From Sporosarcina ureae (GTDB lineage: Bacteria > Bacillota > Bacilli > Bacillales_A > Planococcaceae): DNA of 64,000 nucleotides. Positions 55,332 to 63,602 of this stretch are shown here, piece by piece. The stretch is from assembly GCF_002109325.1 (NCBI RefSeq), contig NZ_CP015348.1:2915501-2979500 (forward strand), given 5' to 3'. Each line of letters opens with the position of its first letter. Positions within the stretch are counted from its first letter, which is position 1. The notes beneath the pieces are model-generated. The model searched no databases. It was not told where the DNA came from and worked only from the letters and a program-made list of their open reading frames with translations. Both the position numbers and the translations under genes were made by a program.

Positions 55332-56510
55332 TCACAGTAAAATTGGCGGTGTTTTAAAATCAAGTCCTGGCTCTCTTTGGATACCACACATATAAATATC
55401 TGTACTTTTGATATCCATCAACAGTGATGGGTCTTTGTGGGAACCGGCACGGCTTATGAGCGGCAACGGTAATTCTTTTTTTACAGACCGTAAATAACTT
55501 CTTCCATTTTCCGATATGCCGAGAAGTCTTAAGTAAGACGGACTACTAATTTGTGCGCGTGTCGTTTTACGGTAACCTGTCAATATGTGCACTAACATGC
55601 GTTGTATGCGTGTCCACGTATAGCGTTTTGATTTGACGGCCTGCATGAACAGTTGGAATGTAGAATATTGTTTTGCGGCGCGCCAAATAGAAAACTCGAT
55701 GCCTTCCGTGATATCTGCAATGAGAGCCAATTGTTCAGGTCCTTCCCGAAGAATCGTGTACCGAAGAAACGGGTAGAGATGGTCCCAGCTCTGATGTGGC
55801 AGTTGTTTGAGAAGTTTAAAGGAAGCTGGTGGCATGAATGTTTGCACGTGCTCCGTATCGGTTGCAAACAGCTCTTTGCGTATTCCTGTAGCACTAGCAA
55901 TAGAGTTCTCAGGTAATGCTTCATCATGAAAATGTGTACCTTTTCTCGCGATCGTGACAGGCGTCATATCCGACCTAATTTCTCTTGCAGACTGCATATA
56001 ATGAAAACCTAAAATATTATTTGGTTCTGACAAGTCAGCTAAAGGCTCATCAGTAGTGCGGGAAATTTCTTCATAGGCGATCCGCAATGCATTTGGATAA
56101 CTAATACCTTCTTGCACGGAAGACATTATTGTTTTTTCGTAAAGTTCTTTATTTGTGTCCATTGTGTCTAAACTATTCGTAAACGGTGCGATACTCCCTT
56201 CTTCACTGCCGAAGCAAATGTATTTGCATTGAAGGGCGTCAAGGATTTGTACGGAACCTTTCGCAAATTTCGGGGCATGTGCTGTAGAAAAAGCATAGGG
56301 TAACTCAATGACGAGATCAGCCCCGCCAGCGAGAGCCATTCGCGTCCGTGTCCATTTATCGACAATCGCGGGTTCACCACGTTGAAGAAAATGCCCACTC
56401 ATCACAGCGATGATTACATTCGCGTTCGTAAGCCTTTTTGCTTCATTCAGATGAAATAAATGACCGTTATGGAAGGGATTATATTCGACGACAATACCAG
56501 TAGCTATCAA
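55332..56510 (-). CDS. tmcAL: tRNA(Met) cytidine acetate ligase TmcAL (YlbM)
   Basis: A 392-residue nucleotidyltransferase-like enzyme. 'IATGIVVEYNPFHNGHLFHL' has the HxGH-type motif (NGH, about 16-18). 'AIVDKWTRTRMALAGGADLVIELP' and 'CFGSEEG' follow, and the C-terminal 'SPSYLRLLGISENGRSYL' is family-typical. It forms N4-acetylcytidine at the wobble position of elongator tRNA-Met using acetate and ATP. The TTG at 56510 sits six bases after AGGAGG; a 49-codon extension has no signal. Divergent from ylbN. Confidence 0.9.
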   Translation of the reverse strand: MIATGIVVEYNPFHNGHLFHLNEAKRLTNANVIIAVMSGHFLQRGEPAIVDKWTRTRMALAGGADLVIELPYAFSTAHAPKFAKGSVQILDALQCKYICFGSEEGSIAPFTNSLDTMDTNKELYEKTIMSSVQEGISYPNALRIAYEEISRTTDEPLADLSEPNNILGFHYMQSAREIRSDMTPVTIARKGTHFHDEALPENSIASATGIRKELFATDTEHVQTFMPPASFKLLKQLPHQSWDHLYPFLRYTILREGPEQLALIADITEGIEFSIWRAAKQYSTFQLFMQAVKSKRYTWTRIQRMLVHILTGYRKTTRAQISSPSYLRLLGISENGRSYLRSVKKELPLPLISRAGSHKDPSLLMDIKSTDIYMCGIQREPGLDFKTPPILL

Positions 56511-56580
56511 TGAAATCCTCCTCTGTACTTGCGTATAATGAATTATAACGTTAAACTTATTAGGGTGACAAGAAAATATC

Positions 56581-56609
56581 TTGACATCCCATATTTTAAA
56601 TACTATAAT
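56581..56609 (+). promoter_or_regulatory. Perfect-consensus SigA promoter of ylbN-rpmF
   Basis: TTGACA, exactly 17 bases, TATAAT. The expected transcript begins about 20 bases before the ylbN start. It explains high output for ribosomal protein L32. Confidence 0.88.
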
Positions 56610-56636
56610 CAACATTGTTGTCTTGAGGTGATAGAC

Positions 56637-57167
56637 ATGAAATGGTCCATTCATCAATTACGGAAACATAGGCAAGGCCCGCTACTGTTTGACGAAGCAG
56701 TAAATTTGGATTCTGTGAAAAATCGGAATCAAGAAATTAGGGCAATTCAGCCTGTTCGAGTAAGTGGAACATGTACAATTGGTGAGAAAAAGTTAACATG
56801 CCGGCTTAAGTTAGAAGGTTCAATGACTTTGCCTTGTGCACGTACGTGGGAAGACGTCGATTATCCTTTCTCTATTGAATCGTTTGAGCAATTCAGCTGG
56901 GACGATGAAACACTTCAGATGGATGATGAAATTCATCCGGTTGAAGGAGAAGTAATTGATTTTATTCCTGTATTGGAAGAACTCATTTTGCTAGAGATCC
57001 CGATGCAAGTATTCTGTGATAACGCAGATGAAATGCAACAGGTTGAAGGCAAAGGTTGGTCCTATACAACCGATGAAGAATTGGAAGCGCAACGACAAGA
57101 AGCAGGAGAAACAGTGGATCCTCGCTTAGCAGGATTGGCTAATTTTTTTGAAACCGATAAAGAGTAA
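56637..57167 (+). CDS. ylbN: DUF177 family protein YlbN (YceD-like)
   Basis: A 176-residue protein of the DUF177 (YceD) family, found next to rpmF across bacteria. Homologues influence 23S rRNA precursor handling and, in plants, are needed for 23S accumulation. Seen: 'MKWSIHQLRKHRQGPLLFDEAV' at the start, 'RVSGTCTIGEKKLTCRLKLEGSMTLPCARTWEDVDYPF' in the middle, and an acidic C-terminus ending 'DPRLAGLANFFE'. ATG 56637 follows GAGGTG. Co-transcribed with rpmF, 24 bases downstream. Confidence 0.9.
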   Translation: MKWSIHQLRKHRQGPLLFDEAVNLDSVKNRNQEIRAIQPVRVSGTCTIGEKKLTCRLKLEGSMTLPCARTWEDVDYPFSIESFEQFSWDDETLQMDDEIHPVEGEVIDFIPVLEELILLEIPMQVFCDNADEMQQVEGKGWSYTTDEELEAQRQEAGETVDPRLAGLANFFETDKE

Positions 57168-57191
57168 ACCCTTATAAGGAGGTGCCCCCCA

Positions 57192-57365
57192 ATGGCAGTA
57201 CCAAAGAGAAGAACTTCTAAAACGAAGAAAAATATGCGTCGAACTCATTACAAAATTGAAGCGCCAGGTATGACTACTTGTAGCAACTGTGGAGAAATGA
57301 AGTTGGCACACCACGTTTGCAAATCATGCGGACACTACAAAGGAAAAGACGTTGTAGGCGAATAA
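57192..57365 (+). CDS. rpmF: 50S ribosomal protein L32
   Basis: A 57-residue ribosomal protein: '[20 protein letters not shown]' followed by a zinc ribbon with cysteine pairs in 'TTCSNCGEM' and 'HVCKSCGHY'. The four-cysteine form binds zinc. ATG 57192 follows AAGGAGGTG (57177-57185). Conserved ylbN-rpmF pair, ended by a perfect terminator. Confidence 0.97.
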   Translation: MAVPKRRTSKTKKNMRRTHYKIEAPGMTTCSNCGEMKLAHHVCKSCGHYKGKDVVGE

Positions 57366-57389
57366 TTTAGATTCTGCACAACGAAATAG

Positions 57390-57428
57390 AAGACTACCTT
57401 GAGACCATGGCTCAAGGTAGTCTTTTTT
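57390..57428 (+). terminator. Terminator of ylbN-rpmF
   Basis: AAGACTACCTTGAG (57390-57403) and CTCAAGGTAGTCTT (57411-57424) are perfectly inverted, followed by TTTT. Confidence 0.92.
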
Positions 57429-57472
57429 GTTTTACACAAAAATGGTATGCTGAATAAAAAGGGGGAATTTTT

Positions 57473-58234
57473 TTGTCTTATTCTATAAATATAGATCAGT
57501 CCATAGCTAGCTTCACAATTAATCGTCCTGCTATGCGAAATGCAATAAATTATGACGTCATGGAGGGGCTTGAACTTTTCTTAGATAAAATTGAGGATGA
57601 TCCTGAAATTTCTTTCGCTGTCATAACAGGAGAAGGGAGCCTTGCATTTTGTTCAGGGGGAGACCTAAGTGATTTTCACGGCTTTCAAACAGCGGAGGAT
57701 GCTATTCCAATGCTTAGTAGGGGAGCAAGTATATTGCACCGTATTGCCACGTTGCCGATGCCTACAATAGCGCTTGTGAATGGGACAGCTGTTGGTGGCG
57801 GTTGTGAACTAGCAACAGCTTGTGATTACCGTCTAGTTGCGTCTCACGCAAAAGCAGGTTTCATTCAGGGTACGTTAGCCATCACGTCAGGTTGGGGTGG
57901 CGCAACATTGTTATTCGAGAAAAACGGTCCACATGATCGTATGCTGCAGTTTACGAGTAGAGCGAGCGTTCATTCGCCTGAAGAATTACTTGAGCTTGGA
58001 TGGGCGACTGAAGTGTATGAGGGGGATGCCCAAACTGCACTTGATCAATTCTTAGCTCCTAAGCTGAAAGTGCATAGAAATGTACACCGTGCATATAAAT
58101 CTATCGCGACGAGAAAGTGGGAAGCGAGTGGGCTTGAGCAAGCGATGCAAGAAGAGGCTCGCATTTGTTCTGTTCTGTGGGAAAGCGATGCACATCATGA
58201 AGCAGTACAACGATTTTTAACGAAAAGCAAGTAA
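57473..58234 (+). CDS. Enoyl-CoA hydratase/isomerase family protein
   Basis: A 253-residue crotonase-fold enzyme. 'INRPAMRNAINYDVMEGL' is the typical first helix, 'AFCSGGDLSDF' forms half of the oxyanion hole, and 'ALVNGTAVGGGCELATACDYRLVA' the second half with the first catalytic glutamate position in 'GCELA'. The second glutamate of true hydratases (usually in a GxxPExG segment) is replaced: here 'GTLAITSGWGG'. So it may be a different crotonase, for example a decarboxylase or isomerase. TTG 57473 follows AAGGGGGAA. Upstream of the carboxylase genes but separated by a hairpin and promoter. Confidence 0.82.
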   Translation: MSYSINIDQSIASFTINRPAMRNAINYDVMEGLELFLDKIEDDPEISFAVITGEGSLAFCSGGDLSDFHGFQTAEDAIPMLSRGASILHRIATLPMPTIALVNGTAVGGGCELATACDYRLVASHAKAGFIQGTLAITSGWGGATLLFEKNGPHDRMLQFTSRASVHSPEELLELGWATEVYEGDAQTALDQFLAPKLKVHRNVHRAYKSIATRKWEASGLEQAMQEEARICSVLWESDAHHEAVQRFLTKSK

Positions 58235-58240
58235 AGTTAC

Positions 58241-58275
58241 GGTCCTGATAGGCATAGACTGTCGGGACTGTTTAA
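58241..58275 (+). terminator. Weak terminator after the crotonase gene
   Basis: CGGTCCTGATAG pairs with CTGTCGGGACTG using G-T pairs, followed by TTT. Confidence 0.45.
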
Positions 58276-58282
58276 CATTTAC

Positions 58283-58312
58283 TTGTAAACGGTTTCATAA
58301 ATAAGATACACT
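58283..58312 (+). promoter_or_regulatory. Promoter with overlapping cre operator (CcpA site)
   Basis: TGTAAACGGTTTCA (58284-58297) matches the cre consensus TGWAANCGNTNWCA at every position. TTGTAA (58283-58288), 18 bases, TACACT (58307-58312) is the best promoter. The operator covers the -35 and spacer, the position for CcpA repression in glucose. Confidence 0.75.
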
Positions 58313-58370
58313 AACTATAAAGAAATAGTTTTCAACAAATGTAAGTACTAAGAATACGAGGAGTGATTGT

Positions 58371-58586
58371 ATGCAAGAAGTAAAAGCAGCGATGGCAGGG
58401 ACGATCTTTCAGATTGAAGTGAAAGAAGGAGACGCAGTGACGAAGGGACAAGTTGTCGTCATTTTGGAATCGATGAAAATGGAGATTCCGCTTGAAGCAG
58501 AAATTGATGGAACAGTAAGTAAAATCCACGGAGCTGAGGGCGATTTCGTAGATGAAGATGACGTATTGGTTACTATTCAATCGTAA
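58371..58586 (+). CDS. Biotinyl carrier protein of an acyl-CoA carboxylase (YngHB-like)
   Basis: A 71-residue stand-alone biotin/lipoyl attachment domain. The biotin lysine is in 'ILESMKMEIPLEA' (about K36), the classical MKM motif. 'VKAAMAGTIFQIEVKEGDAV' opens the fold. It should carry carboxybiotin between a biotin carboxylase and the carboxyltransferase encoded 18 bases downstream. ATG 58371 follows GAGGAG. Resembles the small yngHB gene of the B. subtilis yng operon. Controlled by the cre-bearing promoter. Confidence 0.88.
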   Translation: MQEVKAAMAGTIFQIEVKEGDAVTKGQVVVILESMKMEIPLEAEIDGTVSKIHGAEGDFVDEDDVLVTIQS

Positions 58587-58604
58587 TGGAAGGCGGGAAA
58601 TCCT

Positions 58605-60155
58605 TTGAAAAACGAATCGACAAAGACGGCTTATAATGAAAAGCTTCAAGAAATCACTACTCGCATTATGGCAGGCGGTGCAGAAAAATATCATGCTAAA
58701 TCGGAAGAACAAGGAAAGTTGTTTGTAAGAGAACGGCTTCGCTTATTATTTGATGATGGTAAGTATGCTGAGGATGGTAGATTTGCGAATTGTGAAGCAA
58801 AAGATCTTCCTTCAGACGGGGTTGTAACGGCTACTGGGAAAATCGATGGTCAAACCGTTTGTGTGATGGCCAATGATTCAACAGTCAAAGCAGGTTCGTG
58901 GGGTGCACGAACAGTAGAGAAAATTATTCGTATTCAGGAAACAGCTGAAAAACTTCGCGTACCTCTACTTTATTTAGTGGACTCTGCAGGAGCACGAATT
59001 ACAGATCAGTTGGATATGTTCCCGAATCGCCGTGGTGCCGGTAGGATATTCCACAATCAAGTACGTTTATCTGGTGTCATTCCGCAAGTTTGTCTTTTAT
59101 TCGGACCTTCCGCAGCAGGTGGGGCTTATATTCCGGCCTTCTGTGACATTGTCATTATGGTAGAAGGCAATGCTTCGATGTATCTAGGGTCACCTCGGAT
59201 GGCTGAAAAAGTTATAGGTGAGAAAGTGACGTTGGAAGAAATGGGCGGAGCGCGCATGCATTGTTCCATAAGTGGTTGTGGTGATGTGTTGGTAGACAGC
59301 GAGGAGCAAGCAATTGTAGAAGCCCGCAGATACTTGTCCTACTTCCCTGAAAACTATGAAGCGCCTGCCAAAATGGCTGCACCTCGTGAGGCGAAGATAG
59401 GACGCACGTTGGAAGAGATCATACCAGAAAATCAAAACGCTCCATTCGATATGCATGAGGCAATTGATCAATTGGTAGATGAAGATAGTTTGTTTGAAAT
59501 CAAGAAGTTGTTTGCTGGGGAGGTCATCACTACACTTGCGCGTATTGACGGCCGGCCTGTAGGGATCATTGCCAATCAGCCAAAAGTAAAAGGTGGCGTA
59601 CTGTTTGTGGACTCCGCAGATAAAGTAACGAAGTTCATTACACTGTGCGATGCTTTCTCTATTCCGTTGTTGTTCCTTGCAGATGTGCCAGGATTCATGA
59701 TTGGGACGAAAGTGGAACGACAAGGAATTATCCGTCATGGTGCAAAGTTAATTATGGCGATGAGTTCCGCTACTGTCCCGAAAATTTCGGTTGTTGTGCG
59801 CAAAGCTTACGGAGCAGGCCTATATGCGATGGCAGGACCCGCATTTGAGCCCGATGTCTGTATTGCCTTGCCAACTGCGCAAATCGCCGTAATGGGCCCT
59901 GAAGCAGCTGTCAATGCAGTGTACTCGAATAAAATCGAAGCCATTACAGATCCAAAAGAAAAAATCGCATTTATTAAAGAGAAGCAACAAGAGTATAAAG
60001 AGGAAATTGATATTTATAGAATGGCATCAGAACTCATTATTGACGAAGTAGTTGCACCACATAATCTTCGCTCAGTACTAGCTGAAAGATTTGGATTCTA
60101 TGAAACGAAAAAAATTATGAATTCTTCGAGAAAACATCCTGTCTATCCTGTATAA
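58605..60155 (+). CDS. Acyl-CoA carboxylase carboxyltransferase subunit (YngE-like)
   Basis: A 516-residue carboxyltransferase with the N and C crotonase-fold halves in one chain. The N half holds 'GSWGARTVEKIIRIQETAEKLRVPLLYLVDSAGARI' and 'FGPSAAGGAYIPAFCDIVIM'. The C half holds 'FLADVPGFMIGTKVERQGIIRHGAKLIMAMS' and 'RKAYGAGLYAMAGPAFEPDV'. It moves carboxyl from biotin to an acyl-CoA (propionyl-, methylcrotonyl- or similar). The order and size fit B. subtilis YngE. No biotin carboxylase gene lies in this operon. TTG 58605 follows AAGGCGGG. Ended by a terminator. Confidence 0.88.
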   Translation: MKNESTKTAYNEKLQEITTRIMAGGAEKYHAKSEEQGKLFVRERLRLLFDDGKYAEDGRFANCEAKDLPSDGVVTATGKIDGQTVCVMANDSTVKAGSWGARTVEKIIRIQETAEKLRVPLLYLVDSAGARITDQLDMFPNRRGAGRIFHNQVRLSGVIPQVCLLFGPSAAGGAYIPAFCDIVIMVEGNASMYLGSPRMAEKVIGEKVTLEEMGGARMHCSISGCGDVLVDSEEQAIVEARRYLSYFPENYEAPAKMAAPREAKIGRTLEEIIPENQNAPFDMHEAIDQLVDEDSLFEIKKLFAGEVITTLARIDGRPVGIIANQPKVKGGVLFVDSADKVTKFITLCDAFSIPLLFLADVPGFMIGTKVERQGIIRHGAKLIMAMSSATVPKISVVVRKAYGAGLYAMAGPAFEPDVCIALPTAQIAVMGPEAAVNAVYSNKIEAITDPKEKIAFIKEKQQEYKEEIDIYRMASELIIDEVVAPHNLRSVLAERFGFYETKKIMNSSRKHPVYPV

Positions 60156-60169
60156 TAAAATGTACCAAC

Positions 60170-60197
60170 AGAGACGCCTTTACTGGGTCTCTTTTTT
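60170..60197 (+). terminator. Terminator of the carboxylase operon
   Basis: AGAGACGCC (60170-60178) pairs with GGGTCTCT (60185-60192), followed by TTTTT. It lies just before the panE ribosome site. Confidence 0.78.
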
Positions 60198-60210
60198 AAG
60201 GAGGAAAGCT

Positions 60211-61104
60211 ATGCAATTTGTAGTGGTGGGAGCAGGATCAATAGGTTTGTTAATTGGCTCCTATTTAGCTCAACATCAGGCAGAGGTTACCTTCTGGGTA
60301 AGGCGCGAGGAACAAGCAAAGCGCTTACGTAGTGGTCTAGTAAGAGAGCCTGAAAAGAATACATATGAAGTACGTTCAACCATACATATTGAGGAATTGC
60401 CGACAGACGCGTTATGGATTATTGCGGTGAAGTATGATGCATTGCCAGTTATCTTGTCTGAAATTAGTACATTATCTGTACAACCGGATTTGTTATTTGT
60501 TCAAAATGGGATAGGTCATCTGTCGTTGGTAAAACAATATTCGCTAGGGCATGTGTCATTCGCGACAGTTGAGCATGGTGCAGGAAGAATAAATGATCGA
60601 ACAGTTTCACATAACGGTGTTGGGCCTATAACCATTGCGGAAAATGAGCGGATTCTATCAACGATTCAGTGGATGGCTGAAATCGATCCGCTGAATTTTC
60701 CAATCGCTACACAAAAAAGTTCGGAACGCTTACTTTTCCGTAAAGTACTGATAAATTGTGCAATTAATCCTCTCACAGCACTGTTGCAAGTGAAGAACGG
60801 ACAATTGTTGGAGAATCCCCATTTTTATTCATTGTTCCATCAGTTATGTGATGAGTTGTTAAGTAATTTCGAAGAGTATAGTGATCTATTGAACTATAAG
60901 GATATAGAAGAAGTGTGCCGTAAAACAGCTCATAATCAATCTTCTATGCTAGTAGACAGAGAAAAAGGAAGAAAAATGGAAATTGAAACGATTCTAACGG
61001 CAGTCTTGAAGGAGATTGAAAGAAAAGGTGAAAGTGCTCCTTTTTTACAAATGCTTGAGACGATGTTGCTTGGAATAAACAGGAGTGAATCTAGCGGATG
61101 TTGA
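60211..61104 (+). CDS. panE: 2-dehydropantoate 2-reductase
   Basis: A 297-residue NADPH-dependent ketopantoate reductase of pantothenate synthesis. N-terminal Rossmann fold 'QFVVVGAGSIGLLIGSYLAQ' (GxGxxG, about 7-12), 'DALWIIAVKYDALPVIL' (conserved K in the active site, about 68), and the C-terminal helical domain 'FRKVLINCAINPLTALLQVKNGQLL' with the catalytic lysine and asparagine. ATG 60211 follows AAGGAGG; the reading from 60160 runs through a terminator. Its end overlaps the next gene by seven bases. B. subtilis has its ylbQ/panE at this point. Confidence 0.92.
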   Translation: MQFVVVGAGSIGLLIGSYLAQHQAEVTFWVRREEQAKRLRSGLVREPEKNTYEVRSTIHIEELPTDALWIIAVKYDALPVILSEISTLSVQPDLLFVQNGIGHLSLVKQYSLGHVSFATVEHGAGRINDRTVSHNGVGPITIAENERILSTIQWMAEIDPLNFPIATQKSSERLLFRKVLINCAINPLTALLQVKNGQLLENPHFYSLFHQLCDELLSNFEEYSDLLNYKDIEEVCRKTAHNQSSMLVDREKGRKMEIETILTAVLKEIERKGESAPFLQMLETMLLGINRSESSGC

Positions 61105-61478
61105 CGAATATACTTGGGGCATTATTATTGTTTCCGTTTATTATTTTAATTGTATTAATTATTGTGGCAAAGAAGATTGGAATTACGAAGAAAAAAAGAA
61201 TTGGCTGGGCTATTGACTGGACAACCCCATTCATGGTTCTAACCGTGCTAATCTTAATACGGGCTATTTGGGATGTTTGGCTTCCTATTTTATTGATTGG
61301 TGTATTGTGCATAATTGCGATAGGTTTCTCTATCATGGAACGTTCAAGGGAAAAGGAATTCCGGACTTCTTGGGTACTACGTAGAACGTGGCGGGCTTAT
61401 TTCTTGTTGTTGACTGTAACTTACTTCTTGCTGTTCGTTATCGGAATCACATTGCAAATTATTCGCTATGTGAACTAA
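61098..61478 (+). CDS. DUF3397-type membrane protein
   Basis: A 126-residue protein with four predicted helices (about 3-24, 42-58, 66-84, 101-124) and basic loops ('KKIGITKKKRIGWAID', 'RSREKEFRTSWVLRRTWR'). Size and place upstream of bshC fit the DUF3397 family of Bacillales. No functional motif. It starts at ATG 61098 inside the end of panE, so it is translationally coupled to it. Confidence 0.7.
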   Translation: MLTNILGALLLFPFIILIVLIIVAKKIGITKKKRIGWAIDWTTPFMVLTVLILIRAIWDVWLPILLIGVLCIIAIGFSIMERSREKEFRTSWVLRRTWRAYFLLLTVTYFLLFVIGITLQIIRYVN

Positions 61479-61563
61479 TTTGCGCTCATAAGCGTATCAA
61501 TTCATCCTATTCGGATGAAATGATATACTTGCGATAAGTATGCGACATAAAGGAGTTTGTGAC

Positions 61564-63180
61564 ATGTATTTGGACACAATGGAATTGCCAAAAAAGAATA
61601 AATTGATGGAAGCGTATCGGCATGATCCACAATTTTTTCATACATTTTTTGATTATGAAGTAACACAGGCAGGATATGAGAATAGAGCAGAAGAGTTGCA
61701 AGGGCGTTCATTTCAACGGGAACAACTAGCGCTTGCCATAGAACACTATATGGAGCCGTTTGGCATATCGGATTTGGCCGCTCAACATATTCAAGAACTT
61801 TCTAATGATGCACTTGTCGTTATTGGAGGACAACAAGCGGGAATTTTGACGGGGCCTTTATATTCTGTTCATAAGGCTATTTCTGTTATTTTATTGGCAA
61901 AAGAACAACGCAAAGCACTAAAGAAACCCGTAATACCTGTTTTTTGGATTGCAGGAGAAGATCATGACATCAATGAAATTAATCATACATATACTGCCAA
62001 AGCAGGAAAGGCGGCAAAGCGACAATTTAAACAGCCTACCATTCTGAAAACGATGGCTTCGGATACGCCATACGATCAAAAGGAAATGGCTGCTTTCATC
62101 AGAAAAGTTTTCAAAAGCTATGGAGAAACAACTTATACACGCGGGTTGCTAGATCATGTATTGCAAACCGTGAAACAACAGCAAACGTTCACAGGTTTTT
62201 TTACCTCGTTGATGAACGACTTGTTTACAAAGCACGGGTTGTTGTTTATGGATGCAGCCTATAAACCACTACGCCAATTGGAATCACCATATTTTTCGCA
62301 AATGATTGAAAGCTCTGAAGCGATGGCAAGAAGTATCTACACAACAGAACAACAGCTTCAGTCACATGGTTACTCGAAGCCGATCGAATCCGAAGAGTCG
62401 GATGCCAACATCTTTTATGTTCATGATACAGGGAGAATTTTGCTCCGAAGAAAAGACGGAAAGTTCGTTAATGAACAATCAGGTATTTCCTTCACGGAGC
62501 AGAAGATGTATGAGCTTGCCAAGAATGAACCTTGGTTGCTAAGTAATAACGTAGCAACTAGACCCATTATGCAAGATTTGGTATTTCCTGTATTAGCATT
62601 CGTTGGCGGACCGGGTGAAATTGCGTATTGGTCTTTGTTGAAAGATGCATTTCATATTATGGGTATCCATATGCCAGTCATCGTTCCAAGGCTTTCTATC
62701 ACACTGGTCAACAGACAAGTCCAAGAAGCACTGGAACTGACAGATATTACGATGGCTCAAGTAATGGATTATCAATTACCGGAACATCAGGAACAATGGC
62801 TAGAGCAACAAAGGGATGAGCCATTTGATCGTTTGCTTGACGAGACGAAGAGTCAACTAGAAGCACAGTATGAAAAGTTGCATACACATTTAGAAACGAC
62901 AGATCCAAGCTTACTTCAATTACTTCAAAAGAATTTGCAGTTCCATAAGAGTCAGTTTGATTATTTACAGAAGAAAAAAGAACAATCAATCTTAGTGAAA
63001 CATCATGTACAGTACGAGCGTTACCATGTCATTTCTGAACAGCTATTTCCAGAAGGCTCCTTGCAAGAGCGTCTCTATTCGCCTTACTTCTACATGAATC
63101 AATTTGGCGAAGACTTGATAGACGAGTTACTAAAACAGTCGTATACCTTCGATGGATCTCATCAGCTCGTGTATTTATAA
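61564..63180 (+). CDS. bshC: Bacillithiol synthase BshC
   Basis: A 538-residue cysteine ligase completing bacillithiol from GlcN-malate. A Rossmann-like core has 'VVIGGQQAGILTGPLYSVHKAISVI' (about 88-112) and 'IPVFWIAGEDHDINEINHTY'; 'FPVLAFVGGPGEIAYWSLLKDAF' lies in the second half, and a long helical coiled-coil (about 420-480) links to the C-terminus 'FDGSHQLVYL'. ATG 61564 follows AAAGGAG; the ATG at 61540 precedes that site. It lies just upstream of mraZ as B. subtilis yllA does. Supplies the main low-molecular-weight thiol. Confidence 0.93.
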   Translation: MYLDTMELPKKNKLMEAYRHDPQFFHTFFDYEVTQAGYENRAEELQGRSFQREQLALAIEHYMEPFGISDLAAQHIQELSNDALVVIGGQQAGILTGPLYSVHKAISVILLAKEQRKALKKPVIPVFWIAGEDHDINEINHTYTAKAGKAAKRQFKQPTILKTMASDTPYDQKEMAAFIRKVFKSYGETTYTRGLLDHVLQTVKQQQTFTGFFTSLMNDLFTKHGLLFMDAAYKPLRQLESPYFSQMIESSEAMARSIYTTEQQLQSHGYSKPIESEESDANIFYVHDTGRILLRRKDGKFVNEQSGISFTEQKMYELAKNEPWLLSNNVATRPIMQDLVFPVLAFVGGPGEIAYWSLLKDAFHIMGIHMPVIVPRLSITLVNRQVQEALELTDITMAQVMDYQLPEHQEQWLEQQRDEPFDRLLDETKSQLEAQYEKLHTHLETTDPSLLQLLQKNLQFHKSQFDYLQKKKEQSILVKHHVQYERYHVISEQLFPEGSLQERLYSPYFYMNQFGEDLIDELLKQSYTFDGSHQLVYL

Positions 63181-63190
63181 GAAACCCCTT

Positions 63191-63228
63191 AAACCCGTCA
63201 TTCGTTCTATGAATGGCGGGTTTAATTT
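63191..63228 (+). terminator. Terminator of bshC
   Basis: AAACCCGTCATTC pairs with GAATGGCGGGTTT (one G-T), followed by AATTT. Confidence 0.75.
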
Positions 63229-63257
63229 GCGTTGAATGGATCGACTAGCAAGGATGC

Positions 63258-63392
63258 TGGGTAGGGATTTTGCGGGCAAAGCTGTGCTCTCAACGCCCCA
63301 CTTTTACTCGCAAAAGCAGTCCTTCGTTACGGCTCTTCCCGCGGGCCCACCGGAAAGCGTCCCCAACTAGAGCTTCAATCCACTCGTACTCA
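63258..63392 (+). repeat. Dispersed intergenic palindromic repeat, copy 3
   Basis: Same orientation as copy 1. Shares CTTTTACTCGCAAAAGC, CTCTTCCCGCGGGCCCA and GAAAGCGTCC, with outer arms GGTAGGGAT and ATCCACTCGTACTCA. It lies between bshC and mraZ. Confidence 0.75.
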
Positions 63393-63602
63393 CTAATTGT
63401 TTAATTTTCACTGGGATTTCATCTTACGACAATTCCTAGTGTTACTAGCGAAAACAGTGGTTTTTTCGCGATATGAGCAGGAAAACAAATCAGAAAGAAG
63501 TACTATTGACACATTTTAATAAATATGAGAAGAAAAATAGCCAAGTGGGTGGAGGAAAGTGGGGGGATGTGGTACATTATTTCATACAGTGGGGTGAATT
63601 AT
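63393..63602 (+). promoter_or_regulatory. mraZ upstream region with repeated AGTGGG motifs
   Basis: TTGACA (63506-63511) has no good -10 at 17 bases. AAGTGGG occurs at 63543 and 63557, ATGTGGT at 63567 and CAGTGGGG at 63587. Clustered direct GTGG repeats just before mraZ are the expected kind of target for MraZ autoregulation. No gene otherwise. Confidence 0.45.
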
